Source: Mycoplasma phocoeninasale (GTDB lineage Bacteria; Bacillota_I; Bacilli_A; Mycoplasmatales; Metamycoplasmataceae). From it: a stretch of 64,000 bases of DNA. This document shows, one piece after another, positions 33,147 to 43,918 of the stretch. The translations under genes and the position numbers were made by a program. Where the stretch lies: the NCBI RefSeq assembly GCF_012934885.1, contig NZ_CP051480.1, positions 186,001-250,000 of the forward strand. Reading direction: 5' to 3'. Positions within the stretch are counted from its first letter, which is position 1; the number at the start of each line of letters is the position of its first letter. A model generated the notes under the pieces. It made no database searches, was not told the DNA's origin, and saw only the letters and a program-made list of their open reading frames with translations.

Positions 33147-35519
33147 CTATGCTGTTTTTTCATTGTTAATGTATTCATTAATTTTGTCAAAGATATCACT
33201 AAGTTTTTTATCTGGAATATTATTCGTTTTTTCTTGAAGCATTTCCTTCAAATTTTCAATTGTACTTGACCCTTTTAGCAACATATACTCTGACTTATCA
33301 TTGCTAATATAGGCTAAGATTAGTGAAAGACTTGAAGTAGTTAGTGGCTGTTGATAGTCTTGAATATACTTCTCATATGCTTCAATTAGTTTTGCAGATT
33401 TTGCTTCATCATAATCGTTTTCATGGCTTTTAACTTCAATTAAAATTTGATGATCTTTTTTGTAGATGAACATAAAATCCGGATATGAGTTTTTAATACT
33501 ATTATCTTCAGAGTAATACTCAAAACTCATGCCATTAATTACTGGGTTTTTTGATCATATATCAATATTTTTATATTCTCTAGTTTGATTTAAATAATTA
33601 AAAACATTATGAACAAAATTTATTTCTGGTTTACTATCAAAATAGTGTTTATTAGTATCTTTTCTAAGAGTATTTAAATATGCATATTTAAATTTTTCTT
33701 CATCGATTTTTAGTTCATTATTTGTGCCAATGTATACATAATGGTTATTTGGCAATGTCTTTGAGAATTTAATTAGATATTCACGTAAATTATTATTTAA
33801 TGATACATTTTGAATTGATTTTTTATAACATTCGCGAATTTTTGTTAAATAATGTCTTGATAGAATATATCAAAATAGGTAAATTGAAATTTTATTATCT
33901 TCATTATTTTTCAAAATAGTAGTAGAAAATCAATTTTGTATTCCATTAACAATTTTTGCTGGAAGAAGATTTGTATTTGCTTTTTTAAAGTTTAAAACAT
34001 ATTTTTCTAGCTGAATAGTGTTAAAAATTTTTTGCTCAATTAATGACCTTTTGCTGCTACTATCGCCATCAAAAATTTCTATCTCTTTGCCAACTAAATA
34101 GCCAAACTTTTTGAAATGTGAAATGTAATCATTGCCAAAGTTAAGTATTTGATCTTTAGATAGTTGTCGAAGAATTTCATCCAAAAATCTATCATTATCT
34201 GCTGCATTTAGTAGCAGATCTTTATTGATGTTTCCGGTGGCAAAAATTTTATCATGATACTCTTCTCTAAGTCGGAAATTTGCAACTTCTCGTTTATAGC
34301 TTGAATTATTTGAATAAACATAATAATCATTAGCCACACTATTACTATCAAAAGCAAATCCAGGATTAGGATTTCTTTTAATTCTACCAATTGTTTGGAC
34401 ACTTAATGTGTCTGATGAAACATTTCGCAGTTGAACTAGCATACAGGCACGAGGAATATTTCAACCCGTTGCTGGTCCAACTTTGAAAATAATGGCATCA
34501 ATATCCGAATTATCTTTTGAGATGTCTTTTAAACTTTTAATATCTCTCTGCTCTGAATCAATTTTATCGCTGCTAAAATATTTAGCATAAGTAAGTCCAT
34601 GTCTTTTTAAACAATCAGTGATTTCATTAATTCTATTCTCAAATTCCTCTTCATGATCTTTGCGTTTATCTGATACTTGAATTAGCATTGCTGGATTAAT
34701 GTTAAATAATCCTGGCTCTACTTCTTTATTGTTATAACATTTGTTTTTTAGACGTTTAAATTGCTTACAGGCTTGTTCTAAAATATCAATATTGTCGATT
34801 TCTTCTTCATTTAATTTATCAATACCAACATTGTATTTTAAATTTCGCTTTAGTAGCTGAATGCTATCGGCTTCTAGTTGCTTTTCGGTGATAATAACTT
34901 GTTTATTCTCACCCTTTGGAGTAGCAGTCATTTTAATAATAAAATTTGCTGCATTTTGAATATCAGTCTCAAATTTCTGTTCTAATTCATTTAATTTATT
35001 TTTTTTATCACCACCATAGTGCGCTTCATCACGGATGTAAACAAGTTTATAACTTTCATTTTTAATTTGATCTAAAAATGCTTTGAGAATTCCATGCTCA
35101 GTAAAGATACGATTTTTTCCAAATGAAGATGAGCCAAAGATAATAACCTTTTCATTTTCGGCTACAAATTTAAATTCTCGATCTTTTAAATTTTTATCGC
35201 TAACTGATGGTGATTCATATCTTTGAATATTCATGCCACGATTATTCAAATAGACGGCATAGTCACGTAAATTAGATTCCATTTGTTTTGGCAGATCAGC
35301 TGAGGAAAGAGTAGCAATAACAAAAATTATTTTTTGATTAGAATTTAGTTCACGATTAAAAGAAATTGCCTTGTCAATAAAATTAGCTAACATGAATGTT
35401 TTGCCTGAACCAGTTGGTGCCTTGAATTCAATTATTTTATCTTGACTGCTAGAATAGCTATTGATGAAATATCCAACTAATTCGTTAACAGCATTTGATT
35501 GAACACTAGTTAGTTGCAT
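33147..35519 (-). CDS. res: Type III restriction endonuclease subunit Res
   Basis: 790 residues with three TGA (Trp) codons; no TAA/TAG in the joined frame. Superfamily 2 helicase motifs: Walker A APTGSGKT (residues 34-41), motif II RDEAHYGG, motif III MTATPKG and the motif VI-like QTIGRIKRNPNPG. The C-terminal nuclease domain shows the PD-(D/E)xK pattern YPDFMFIYKKDHQILIEVKS. Together with Mod it cleaves unmethylated DNA after ATP-driven movement between head-to-head sites. It overlaps the end of mod by 14 bases. Somewhat shorter than many Res proteins (about 900 residues). The 160 bases after the stop show no gene. Confidence 0.9.
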
Positions 35520-37212
35520 CTTTATTTTCCTCTAATGGTTCAAGTGCTAATAAATCGGCTAATAAATTCTCATCTGAAATATCTCTGCTATTAAGTCCAA
35601 AATATAAAGCTGACTTTAAAAATTTTTTTTTAATTTTTTGATTAGTATCATCTATTTGGTCAATGGCGGTATTATATTTGACTAAATTAAAGACATTTAA
35701 TGAACTATAATATGGTTCATTTTTTTCGGCTCACGGAAAACTTTCACCCTTGCTTCCTTTACCATTGTTAATACGGTAAAGTCTTTCGTAAGTAACATCT
35801 TCAGCAATATTATTTTCATTATTTGTTACAAGAGTAAAACTACGACTTCCGCCATCTTCTCGATTTAAGTCCAAAACAGCGTGGCCTGTTGTTCCAGATC
35901 CGGCAAAAAAGTCAAGAACACGAGCATTTTTGTTGGGGTGAGATAACATTAATGTCTTTAGTAAATTAATTGGTTTAACAGTTTTAAATTCATCATTTTT
36001 ATTTAGCGGACTAACTATAATGTCATATAGTAAATCTTTGCCTGTTTTATTATTTAATGTTGGTCCAAATATTAATGACTTAAAAATAAAATCAAAGTTT
36101 CTTTTCTTTGTTTTAATGTTATAAAAATCACCATTTTTTTCTATAAATAAATCATTTTTGCATAATTCGATTTTCTCCTTTGATCATCTTCAAACTAATT
36201 GCTCACCTTTTTTGTTTTTTCTTGGTCAAATTTCTTTAACAAAATTTTCCTTTTTTATAGTAGATAATTCTAAATTTCCATTTACTTCATAAATATATAT
36301 CGGAAAAAACAAATTACTTCGAGTTCTTATATTAAATTCAGAGTTAGTGTTTTCCAATAAATTTTGAGAGATAAATTCCCCACTTATATCGTTTAATTTA
36401 TCATTTTTTCTTTTGTTGTAAACATTTGGCATAGTTGAATTAGCATAATCTTCATTCAAGTCATTAAACATAAATGTTTTATTTTTGTAGACCAAAACAT
36501 ATTCATGAGTTAGTGCGAAATTAGTATTAACTTGTCTTCCCTTTATATTCGAAATAAAGGGAATATTTGCAATAAAATTCTCCTCTCTGAAAATTTCGTC
36601 CATTAGTACCTTCAAATAAGCTTGTTCGGTATCATCAATTGAAACAAAAATTACTCCATCGTCTTTTAGGAGTTTTTTAGCCATTATTAGTCGTTCATTC
36701 ATCATGTTAAGTCAGCCATTACGACTAAATTTATCACGGTAAACAAATTTAGATGCCTTGACTTTTTCTTTATCATCAGCAACAGCATTACCATCCGATT
36801 TCGCTGATTCAGTATTATATGGGGGATCAATGTAAATTACATCATAATTATACTCAAGCCCCGCTCTCTCTCTCTCTCTCTCTCTCTCTAGAACTAGTAA
36901 ATTCTTTAGTGCGTCATAGTTTTCACCAATGATTAGTGTGTTTTCATTTTCATTTTGTTTAAGAATGTTATGAAATGATTTTTTCTCATCATATTCTAAG
37001 ACAACCACTGATTTTGAATCAGTAGTTGGCGCAATATCAAATTTAAATCCCGTTTTAACTCTTTTCACTAAAAATTGAAAAACATTTTGCAAATCTTTTT
37101 CATCTTTAACATTTTGCAAAATTTCTTTACACATTTGCTTTTGATCTTTATTAAAGTCAAAAGAATCAATGCTATCAATTTTTGCAAGATATTCAGCTAT
37201 TAATTTTTTCAT
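35506..37212 (-). CDS. mod: Type III DNA methyltransferase Mod, phase-variable
   Basis: 568 residues, three TGA (Trp) codons. Beta-class N-methyltransferase with motif IV DPPY (129-132) before motif I FFAGSG (435-440). The region between about 200 and 400 is the likely target-recognition domain. Upstream of DPPY the coding strand has 13 AG units, translated as alternating Glu-Arg (residues about 109-116). Gain or loss of one unit shifts the frame, so the gene can switch on and off; in this sequence it is in the ON frame. It is followed by res with a 14-base overlap. Methylation type is expected to be N6-adenine, as in other type III systems. Confidence 0.9.
36864..36889 (-). repeat. (AG)13 simple sequence repeat inside mod
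   Basis: 26 bases of pure CT on the plus strand (AG on the coding strand). The length is not a multiple of three per unit, so slipped-strand mispairing gives frameshifts after codon ~117. Confidence 0.95.
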
Positions 37213-37316
37213 TACTTCCCCTTTTTAAGTTTACTAACTTTAATTATAGCATTATGCAATATTTATCAATTAGTTAATTTGTAACTGTTAGTAGATATAC
37301 CATACAATTTAAATTA

Positions 37317-38018
37317 TTATTTATGGGGCAATTTAAATAAAAATAATTTTTGATTTTTCTTAAGTTTATTGATTAATTTTTTTTGACAAAATGAATAAAT
37401 CCTATTTGCAACAATATCTGCTGCCCTAATCAAAAGATTACTACTCGAATTTACATAACTAAGATCTAAGGAATTTAATTTCTCAAATATTGGCTCAAAA
37501 TATTTATTATATTCATAATTAATAATTCCAATTTTGAACTCTTGCTCTAGACTTTCTCTTAACTCATATTTTCCGTTAGTTGCTGTAGTGTGTTCGTCAA
37601 CAAAAAAGTGAATGTTTTTCACATCATTAGGTGAAATAATTTTAGTTTTAATTAACTCCTCGAAAGCTTTTTTTATTGCAATTTTATATGCAAAATCTAG
37701 ATATCTTTGCTTTGATTTTTTGTCATTAAATATTTTACTATTAACCGCCAATTGATCTATCACAACTCCAAATTTGTAGCAATTATTTAATAACTTAAAT
37801 AATCTTCCTTTTTCATTTTGAGAAAGTATATTAGCTTTTAATTCCTTATTTTTATCATAACCATGCTTAGCTTTTATTTGCCTTTCAGCACCTGAATAAA
37901 TTCTAGAATATTCATCTCTATTTTTTTTCTCTAAAAAAATTAGACCTCCAAAAACAAAATAATGATTATGTTTTTGGTCAAATACTCCAGATTCATCTGA
38001 ATAAACAAAAATATCCAT
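37317..38018 (-). CDS. DUF3800 protein, RNase H-like fold
   Basis: 233 residues. The start VYSDESG (residues 5-11), the middle HFFVDEHTT and the late IRAADIVANRIY are the three acidic blocks of DUF3800, a predicted RNase H-like nuclease family often found near defence genes. I chose the ATG at 38018 after GGGAGA; a longer in-frame start at 38123 would translate through the RNA and its terminator. The gene lies 20 bases behind a strong terminator that ends a separate small RNA, so either RNA read-through or an internal promoter expresses it. Biological role not known. There is no TGA in the gene. Confidence 0.82.
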   Translation of the reverse strand: MDIFVYSDESGVFDQKHNHYFVFGGLIFLEKKNRDEYSRIYSGAERQIKAKHGYDKNKELKANILSQNEKGRLFKLLNNCYKFGVVIDQLAVNSKIFNDKKSKQRYLDFAYKIAIKKAFEELIKTKIISPNDVKNIHFFVDEHTTATNGKYELRESLEQEFKIGIINYEYNKYFEPIFEKLNSLDLSYVNSSSNLLIRAADIVANRIYSFCQKKLINKLKKNQKLFLFKLPHK

Positions 38019-38032
38019 TATAAGTCTCCCAT

Positions 38033-38141
38033 AAAAAAAGACCACTTTAGAAGTGGTCTCCCCTTTAGTCGACGACATTACATGTCGCTTAAACGCAAGT
38101 TCGATACCAAAGGTAGACAGCAATGTTTTAACAACAACTGT
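38033..38141 (-). ncRNA. Structured RNA upstream of DUF3800 (candidate DUF3800-type RNA motif)
   Basis: On the minus strand a promoter-like TTCAAA, 18 bases, TAAAAT leads into about 109 bases of unusually GC-richer sequence ending in a 9-bp hairpin and T7. Inside, CCTTT (38113-38109) pairs with AAAGG (38066-38062), TCGA can pair with TCGA, and there is a perfect 6-bp hairpin CGACAT-GTA-ATGTCG (38073-38087). A 5' hairpin ACAG...CTGT is also possible. Weinberg and colleagues described several 'DUF3800' RNA motifs that precede DUF3800 genes; this fits that arrangement, but I could not test a covariance match. It could instead be a riboswitch-like attenuator. Confidence 0.62.
38039..38059 (-). 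terminator. Terminator between the structured RNA and the DUF3800 gene
   Basis: AGACCACTT/AAGTGGTCT stem, 3-base loop, then seven T on the minus strand. Confidence 0.9.
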
Positions 38142-38342
38142 ACTTGCATTTTATCATTTTTTTAAATAAATTTTGAAACTTTTTTCAAGAAAATAATTAT
38201 AAAAACGAGTTCACAACATTTTTTATATTTATTGACCAGAATTTTGATATATATCAATAAACTATAATTTTAATCATGATTAAATAAATACAAACTATGA
38301 AAAAATATGTTGCTATTAATTAATTTTTGTCTAATTTTTATC
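38142..38342. other. AT-rich spacer with RNA promoter
   Basis: Contains the probable promoter of the structured RNA. No clear terminator for the P-type ATPase gene can be seen in it. Confidence 0.45.
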
Positions 38343-41231
38343 TTATTGCTTTTGATTAATTTTTTTCCTTTGTTTTGGACGCAAAATTAATTCAAAGTGA
38401 GTAATTCTGTTAGTTTCCTCATCTTTTTGTTTTTTATATAAGATTAGTTTTTTAATTGTATAGATTGGAATAATAATTAATGGTAAACCCAAACCATAAG
38501 CAATTAATGTTGGCTCAAAAGCAAAGTTTTCATAACCGTTGAAAACTAGAGCAATTTTAGGAACAAAGGCCACAAGTAATAAAAACGAAATTGAGAAAAT
38601 AACTGATAAGTATACTTTTCAGAAAAATAGCGGGTTTAGCAAAATCACTGGTTTTTTTGACATTAAATTAACTGAATTAAAAGCAGCAGTAATACCTAGT
38701 ACTAGAAATGCTAAAGTTGAACCAGCTTGTAAAATATTTTGCCCATTATTATTTTTTAAAGCATATAAAGCTCCTAAATAATATGCAACTAGTGAAAGAA
38801 TACCGATCAGTATTCCTTGCCATAGAGTATTAATTCCCATCCCTTTTGCGAATATTGATTCATATTTGGAAATCGGGCGGCGATTCATATAATTCTCTTT
38901 TGAATCCTGTAACCCTAAAGCAATAGCAGGAATACCGTGCGTAAATAAATTAATTCAAAGCAATTGGGTTGCTGAAAGAATATATAGCTCTTGGCCTCCC
39001 AATGCAGCTTTTCATTGCTCTGATGAAAAAACAGCTTTAAAGATTAACAGACCAAAGAAAACTAAAATAATTTCTGCGATTGATGTTATGAGTAAATTTT
39101 GGATAACATTTTTAATTTTTTGATAAATAGTTCTTCCATTATCAACGGCCTGAACAATGGTTGAAAAATTATCATCTGCTAAAATCATATTCGCTGCTTG
39201 CTTTGAGGCTTCAGTACCAGTTATTCCCATCGCACAGCCAATATCAGCAGCTTTTAAGGCTGGAGCGTCATTAACTCCATCACCAGTCATTGCTACAACT
39301 TGGTCACGTTTTTGTCAAGCACTAACAATCCTCAACTTATCTTCTGGTTTGACGCGAGCATAAACTGAATATTTTTCAATCGTTTTTGTCAATTCTTCAT
39401 CAGAAATCTTATCTAAATCAGATCCAGTAATAGCGAGGTCTCGATCTTTTGAGTAGATGCCAAGTTCTGTGGCGATTGCCATAGCGGTATTAATACTGTC
39501 ACCAGTAATCATAATTGGTTTAATGCCGGCAGAAATACATTCTTGAATTGACATTTTTGCTGATTCTCTTGGTGGGTCAACCATAGCCACTAAACCAACA
39601 AATGAAAGATTAGATTCAGCAATTTTGGCATCATTAGTTTTTTTGATATCAGCTAATAGCTTATCATCAATTACTTTATAGGCAACCGCTAAAACTCGGT
39701 AGGCCTTAGATGATCATAAATTATTTACTTCTAATGCTTTTTCATATTCTTCTTTAGTTAGATTAGTACATAAGCTCAGTAAAATATCTGGTGCACCTTT
39801 AGTAATCACAAAATCTTGGCTGTTAATTTTATTAATTGTCGTCATTAATTTGCGATCTGAATCAAAAGGAATTACAAACTGACGAGGATATTTCTTTAGC
39901 ATCTCTGATTTATATTTATCTTTTGTGTGCTTTTCAAGTTCATAAAGAAAGGAAATTTCGGTTGGATCTCCAGCAATTTTATACTCATTATTATCAACAA
40001 TCAAATTGGCTTCTGAGCATAATGATCCATATTCAATAATTTTTTGGATAACACTATCATCAATTTTATTTTCAGAGTTAATCTTTTTACCATCATAATA
40101 ATCAATAATTGACATTTTATTTTGAGTCAGTGTGCCGGTTTTGTCAGAACAAATAATTGCACAGCTGCCTAAAGATTCAACAGCTAATAAATCTTTTACA
40201 ATTGCTCTCTTTTTTGCCATTTTTTGAACGCCAATTGCCAAAATAATTGATGAAAAGGCAATTAAACCTTCGGGAATGGCCGCTACTGCTAAAGAAATGG
40301 CATTAACAATTGATGTGCTTCAAAAGATTGTACTGTTAAAGGAGTTCCCTGAAGCTGCTTGGAAAATAATTTGAACTAATAAACTTAGAACAAATAATCC
40401 AAGACCAACATAGCCAAATATTTTACCTAATTTAGTAATTTTTAATTGCAGTGGACTCATTGCTTCTTTTTGATTGTTTACTAAATTAGAAATTCTACCG
40501 ATTTCAGTTTGTTTCCCAATTTCAGTTACAATAAAATGTGCGGTTCCAGTGGCAACAATTGTTGATGAGTAAACCATAAACTTACGGTCTGCCATCGGTA
40601 GTGACATATCGACTTTAGCTGAGTAATCTTTCTGCGATGGTTCACTTTCGCCGGTTAGTGAACTTTCAATAATAGCTAAATTTGAACTGTTTAGCAATAT
40701 TCCGTCAGCAGGAACAATATCTCCGGATTCCACTAAAACAATATCACCGACTACAACATCAATAGCATCAATAACAATTAGATTGCCATTGCGAATTACT
40801 TTTGTTTGAAGGGGACTTAATTTTCTTAGAGCGTCGATGGCTTGTGCACTTTTAATTTCCTGGACGGCACCTACCGCCGAATTCGTGAGCACTACAAGCA
40901 GAATAATAGAAGGTTCAATAAATTGAACTAATAGCCGATTATTATTTTCCGATCAATTTCAATTTCCACGAACACCATCAACAATAGCTAAAATATAAGA
41001 TAGTAGCGATGCTAGTAGCAGAATAATTACTAAAATATCTTTAAATTGGGCAAGGTAAGCAATAAAGGGATTGATTTTCTTTGGAGCAGCTAATTCATTT
41101 TTACCAAAGATCTCTTGACGAGAGATTGCTTCTTGAGAACTTAGCCCTTTATGAATATCAGTTTGCAGATATTTTTCTTTGCTAATAATTAAGGGACTTT
41201 GATCTTGATTTTTTTTATTTTTGCGAAACAT
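38343..41231 (-). CDS. Cation-transporting P-type ATPase, Ca2+ (PacL/SERCA) type
   Basis: 962 residues; several TGA (Trp) codons; all sub-frames share one phase without TAA/TAG. Visible: N-terminal cation ATPase domain [20 protein letters not shown], actuator motif LTGES (about 194), phosphorylation site [10 protein letters not shown] (about 364), ATP-binding KGAPD, hinge [18 protein letters not shown] (about 649), and paired transmembrane helices before and after. The cytosolic domain order and the C-terminal block of about six helices are those of type II Ca2+/Mn2+ pumps. Ribosome site AAAGGTT. Ca2+ export is the likely role; ion specificity is not provable from sequence here. Confidence 0.88.
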
Positions 41232-41296
41232 GTTTAACCTTTCGAATAACTTACATGCTTAATTTTACTATAAATCACTTTCAAATAAATAAAAAG

Positions 41297-41324
41297 AAAA
41301 CTAGCGCAAAAAGCGCTAGCTCTC
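41297..41324 (-). terminator. Terminator of the amino acid permease gene
   Basis: CTAGCGC/GCGCTAG stem with AAAAA loop; T-run on the minus strand. Confidence 0.85.
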
Positions 41325-41335
41325 ATTTTTAAAAA

Positions 41336-43066
41336 TTATCTACGAGCATCAGCGTATGTTTTTAGAACTAAGTCATTTAATTCAACTGATTCTTTTAATA
41401 AGGCCATTGTACATGGACATAGGTCTTGTTTTTCACATTCGCAAATATTTCCAGAAAGAATTCTATCGTATTTCATTTTGTTTCTTACAGCAATTAGTTT
41501 TTCTATATATGTTGATAAGAACATAATGATTACAAACACAACAAATAGTGCAGATGTTGCAGAGTGTCCAATTAGACTGTCACGTGCTTTAGCAACTTCA
41601 TCAGCAGCAGCATTTATAGAAATTAATCTTGCTTGTTCTGCGGCACTCAATCCGATTGAAACAAATGGGTCAATCATAATGAATATTAGAACAGTAAGAA
41701 CAATAATTACAGATGTGTATCCTGCTCAAATTGTATGTTTGTTTTCTTTAACAGCAATAAAATGTTTCTTTCTATTGTGAATTGCTCCAATAACAGCTAA
41801 AGCAATAAAGGCAAATGCGAATACTGCCATTCAGTTAGCCATTAAGTCGGCAAAGGTTAATAAGTTATTAATTCTGTGCCCGTAAATTGGGTCATATCCA
41901 CTACCGATGTATGCGTATGCACCAATTGCTGTAAATATAACCATAAATGGTAATGATAATAAGAAGCAGAATAGCATTCCAACAATAGGATATTTAGAAT
42001 TTTTTAAATATCTGTATGCTCTTGCTGGAACAAACATTTCTCCTTCTTTAATCAAGTCTTCAACTCATCTTGTCGCTCACATTGTGAAGGCATTTAGAAT
42101 ACCAATAACACCAATTGAAATAAAGATGTTAATTAATCCAAATACTCAACCGGCACTAACGGCTGCTAGTTTGCCTCCATAGTCATAGAAACCACCACTT
42201 TTTGCTCCTAATGTCATAGCAGCAGCAATGATCATGTAAATAATAGTCATTGATAGTAGACCAATAACTAGTGCAGCTGGAGTTTTTTCAGGTCTTTTCA
42301 TTTCTGATTGAATACCAGCACTTACATAAAATCCGTCAAATGCAAAGAAGATTCCACCAATTGAAGCGAATACTGCTAGAAATGGTGTTAATCCTAAGAA
42401 GCTAGTTGAACGAGAATTAAATAAATCCGCTGTTGTAATCGGTTTTAAAAATGGTCCATCAGTTTCAACAGTTCTAGTAGCAGCAAAATAGAAACCAATC
42501 ACAACGATTGCCACTAAGGGGATAAATTTGAAAGCTGTAACTATTCAGTTTTGAATGTTCCCTGCTTTACTGCTTAAACCTGCTGATAGCATCATTCATA
42601 CTGTTAATGCAAGTCCAATTGCAAAGTAAATTCATGGAGCAGCTGTTGAGCCTCCAAATGTTGTATCTACGTCTTTAAATCCAGAAAGTCCGTCTTGGAA
42701 TTGAAGAATAACGTAGTAAGGCATAAAGAAGTATGTAAATGGTAAATATAAATAAGTCATAAAGAATTTATTAGCTTTGTAAATATACAAAGTATTAAAC
42801 GCTTTTGACCAACCAATCATACCTAAGTTGTCATTACGACCAGAGGCTACTTCAACTAATGCTAGAGCTAATGCTATAACAGCAAATCCAGCAATTAATC
42901 AAACAGCCAACGATCAAATGATGTTACCAGCAGAATTTTCAAGAACTGATTTAGATCTTAGAAAAATTCCAACACCAATTGACCCACCTAAAACAACAAG
43001 AATAGCTGAAAAAAAGCCAATCTTTTTCTTAGGACTAGAAGTAACAACTAATTGTTCTTCGGCCAT
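41336..43066 (-). CDS. APC-superfamily amino acid permease
   Basis: 576 residues with many TGA (Trp) codons. After a short polar start it shows the APC hallmark in helix 1 (LVVLGGSIGVGIFLRSKSVL), about 12 hydrophobic segments and GGIFFAFDGFYVSAGIQSEM in the middle (helix 6 region). The soluble C-terminus carries a small cysteine cluster CECEKQDLCPC (near residue 545), unusual for APC carriers. Substrate not evident; amino acid/polyamine exchange is typical. Good GGAAAGGAAA ribosome site. Monocistronic, with its own terminator. Confidence 0.85.
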
Positions 43067-43230
43067 TGTATTTCCTTTCCTATATTTTAAATCTATATAA
43101 TAATTCGAAATTTAGATACACCAACATTTAATAAAAAATCTGTCCCTCTAAGATGTATCCATTAATATTATATAATATTGTTTATAATAGATTCTATAAT
43201 AGAATAGATAAATTTAAAATTAGGAAGATA

Positions 43231-43770
43231 ATGAAAGAAAAAATGAAGAAAATTATACTAGTTGTCGATATGTTGAATGGTTTTTGCAAAAAAGGTGCTC
43301 TTTTTGATAAAAATATTGCAAAAATTATTCCCAGAATACAAAATTTTTTAGCAACAAATTCAGATGTTGATAACATCTTTTTTTGCGATGCGCACTCTGA
43401 AGATGATTTAGAGATGAAAAACTATCCACTTCATTGCTTAAATGAAAGCTATGAATCAGAAATTGTTGATGAACTAAAACAATATTGCAAAAAAAGAATT
43501 AATAAAAATTCTACTAATTCATTTTTCAAAGTTGATAGTGAAATCATTAATAACTATCAAAGTTTTGAAATCGTCGGCTGCTGCACTGATATTTGTATTC
43601 TTGAATTAGCATTGACCCTAAGGGCATACTTAAATAATATGAAAATTAATAAAGATGTGATTGTTTATAAAAATCTTGTTGATACCTTTCATAGCAAAAA
43701 TCATCCTAGATCTAAATTCCATAAATTCGCCTTAAAAATCATGAAAAATGCTGGAATAGTTATTAAGTAA
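43231..43770 (+). CDS. pncA: Nicotinamidase/isochorismatase-family hydrolase
   Basis: 179 residues. Catalytic layout of the family: VVDMLNGFC with Asp13, a metal-site-like FFCDAHSEDD, a Lys/Arg-rich loop CKKRINKNSTNSFF giving the catalytic Lys, and GCCTDICI with the nucleophile Cys122. Likely converts nicotinamide to nicotinate for NAD salvage. The start follows AGGAAGATA; an ATG at 43243 (MKKII) is an alternative. It is transcribed divergently from the permease gene. The name pncA is inferred from family membership. Confidence 0.78.
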   Translation: MKEKMKKIILVVDMLNGFCKKGALFDKNIAKIIPRIQNFLATNSDVDNIFFCDAHSEDDLEMKNYPLHCLNESYESEIVDELKQYCKKRINKNSTNSFFKVDSEIINNYQSFEIVGCCTDICILELALTLRAYLNNMKINKDVIVYKNLVDTFHSKNHPRSKFHKFALKIMKNAGIVIK

Positions 43771-43790
43771 TTAAAGCGGCATTTTTTTAC
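43747..43790 (+). terminator. Terminator of the nicotinamidase-like gene
   Basis: AATGCTG (inside the last codons) pairs with CGGCATT and is followed by T7. The loop can form a second small hairpin. Confidence 0.6.
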
Positions 43791-43845
43791 CGATAAATTA
43801 ATGGAAAAATCTTGCAAAAGATGATTTTAACTTCTGAAAATTAAT

Positions 43846-43876
43846 AATAAAAACTCACAAGGCTACTGTGAGTTTG
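43846..43876 (-). terminator. Terminator of the Mg2+ P-type ATPase gene
   Basis: AAACTCACA/TGTGAGTTT stem; minus-strand T-tail TTTTTATTATT. Confidence 0.85.
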
Positions 43877-43918
43877 GTATCTAAACTATTATTTTATAGA
43901 TTATAGATTTTATTAAGA

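Noticed and set aside
38018..38123. Upstream extension of the DUF3800 reading frame
   Set aside because: It would translate through the RNA hairpins and terminator; the inner ATG has a GGGAGA ribosome site and puts the SDESG motif near the N-terminus as usual.
38033..38141. Structured RNA considered as a tracrRNA
   Set aside because: There is no cas9 gene and no repeat array in the window, and the DUF3800 gene directly behind it explains the position better.
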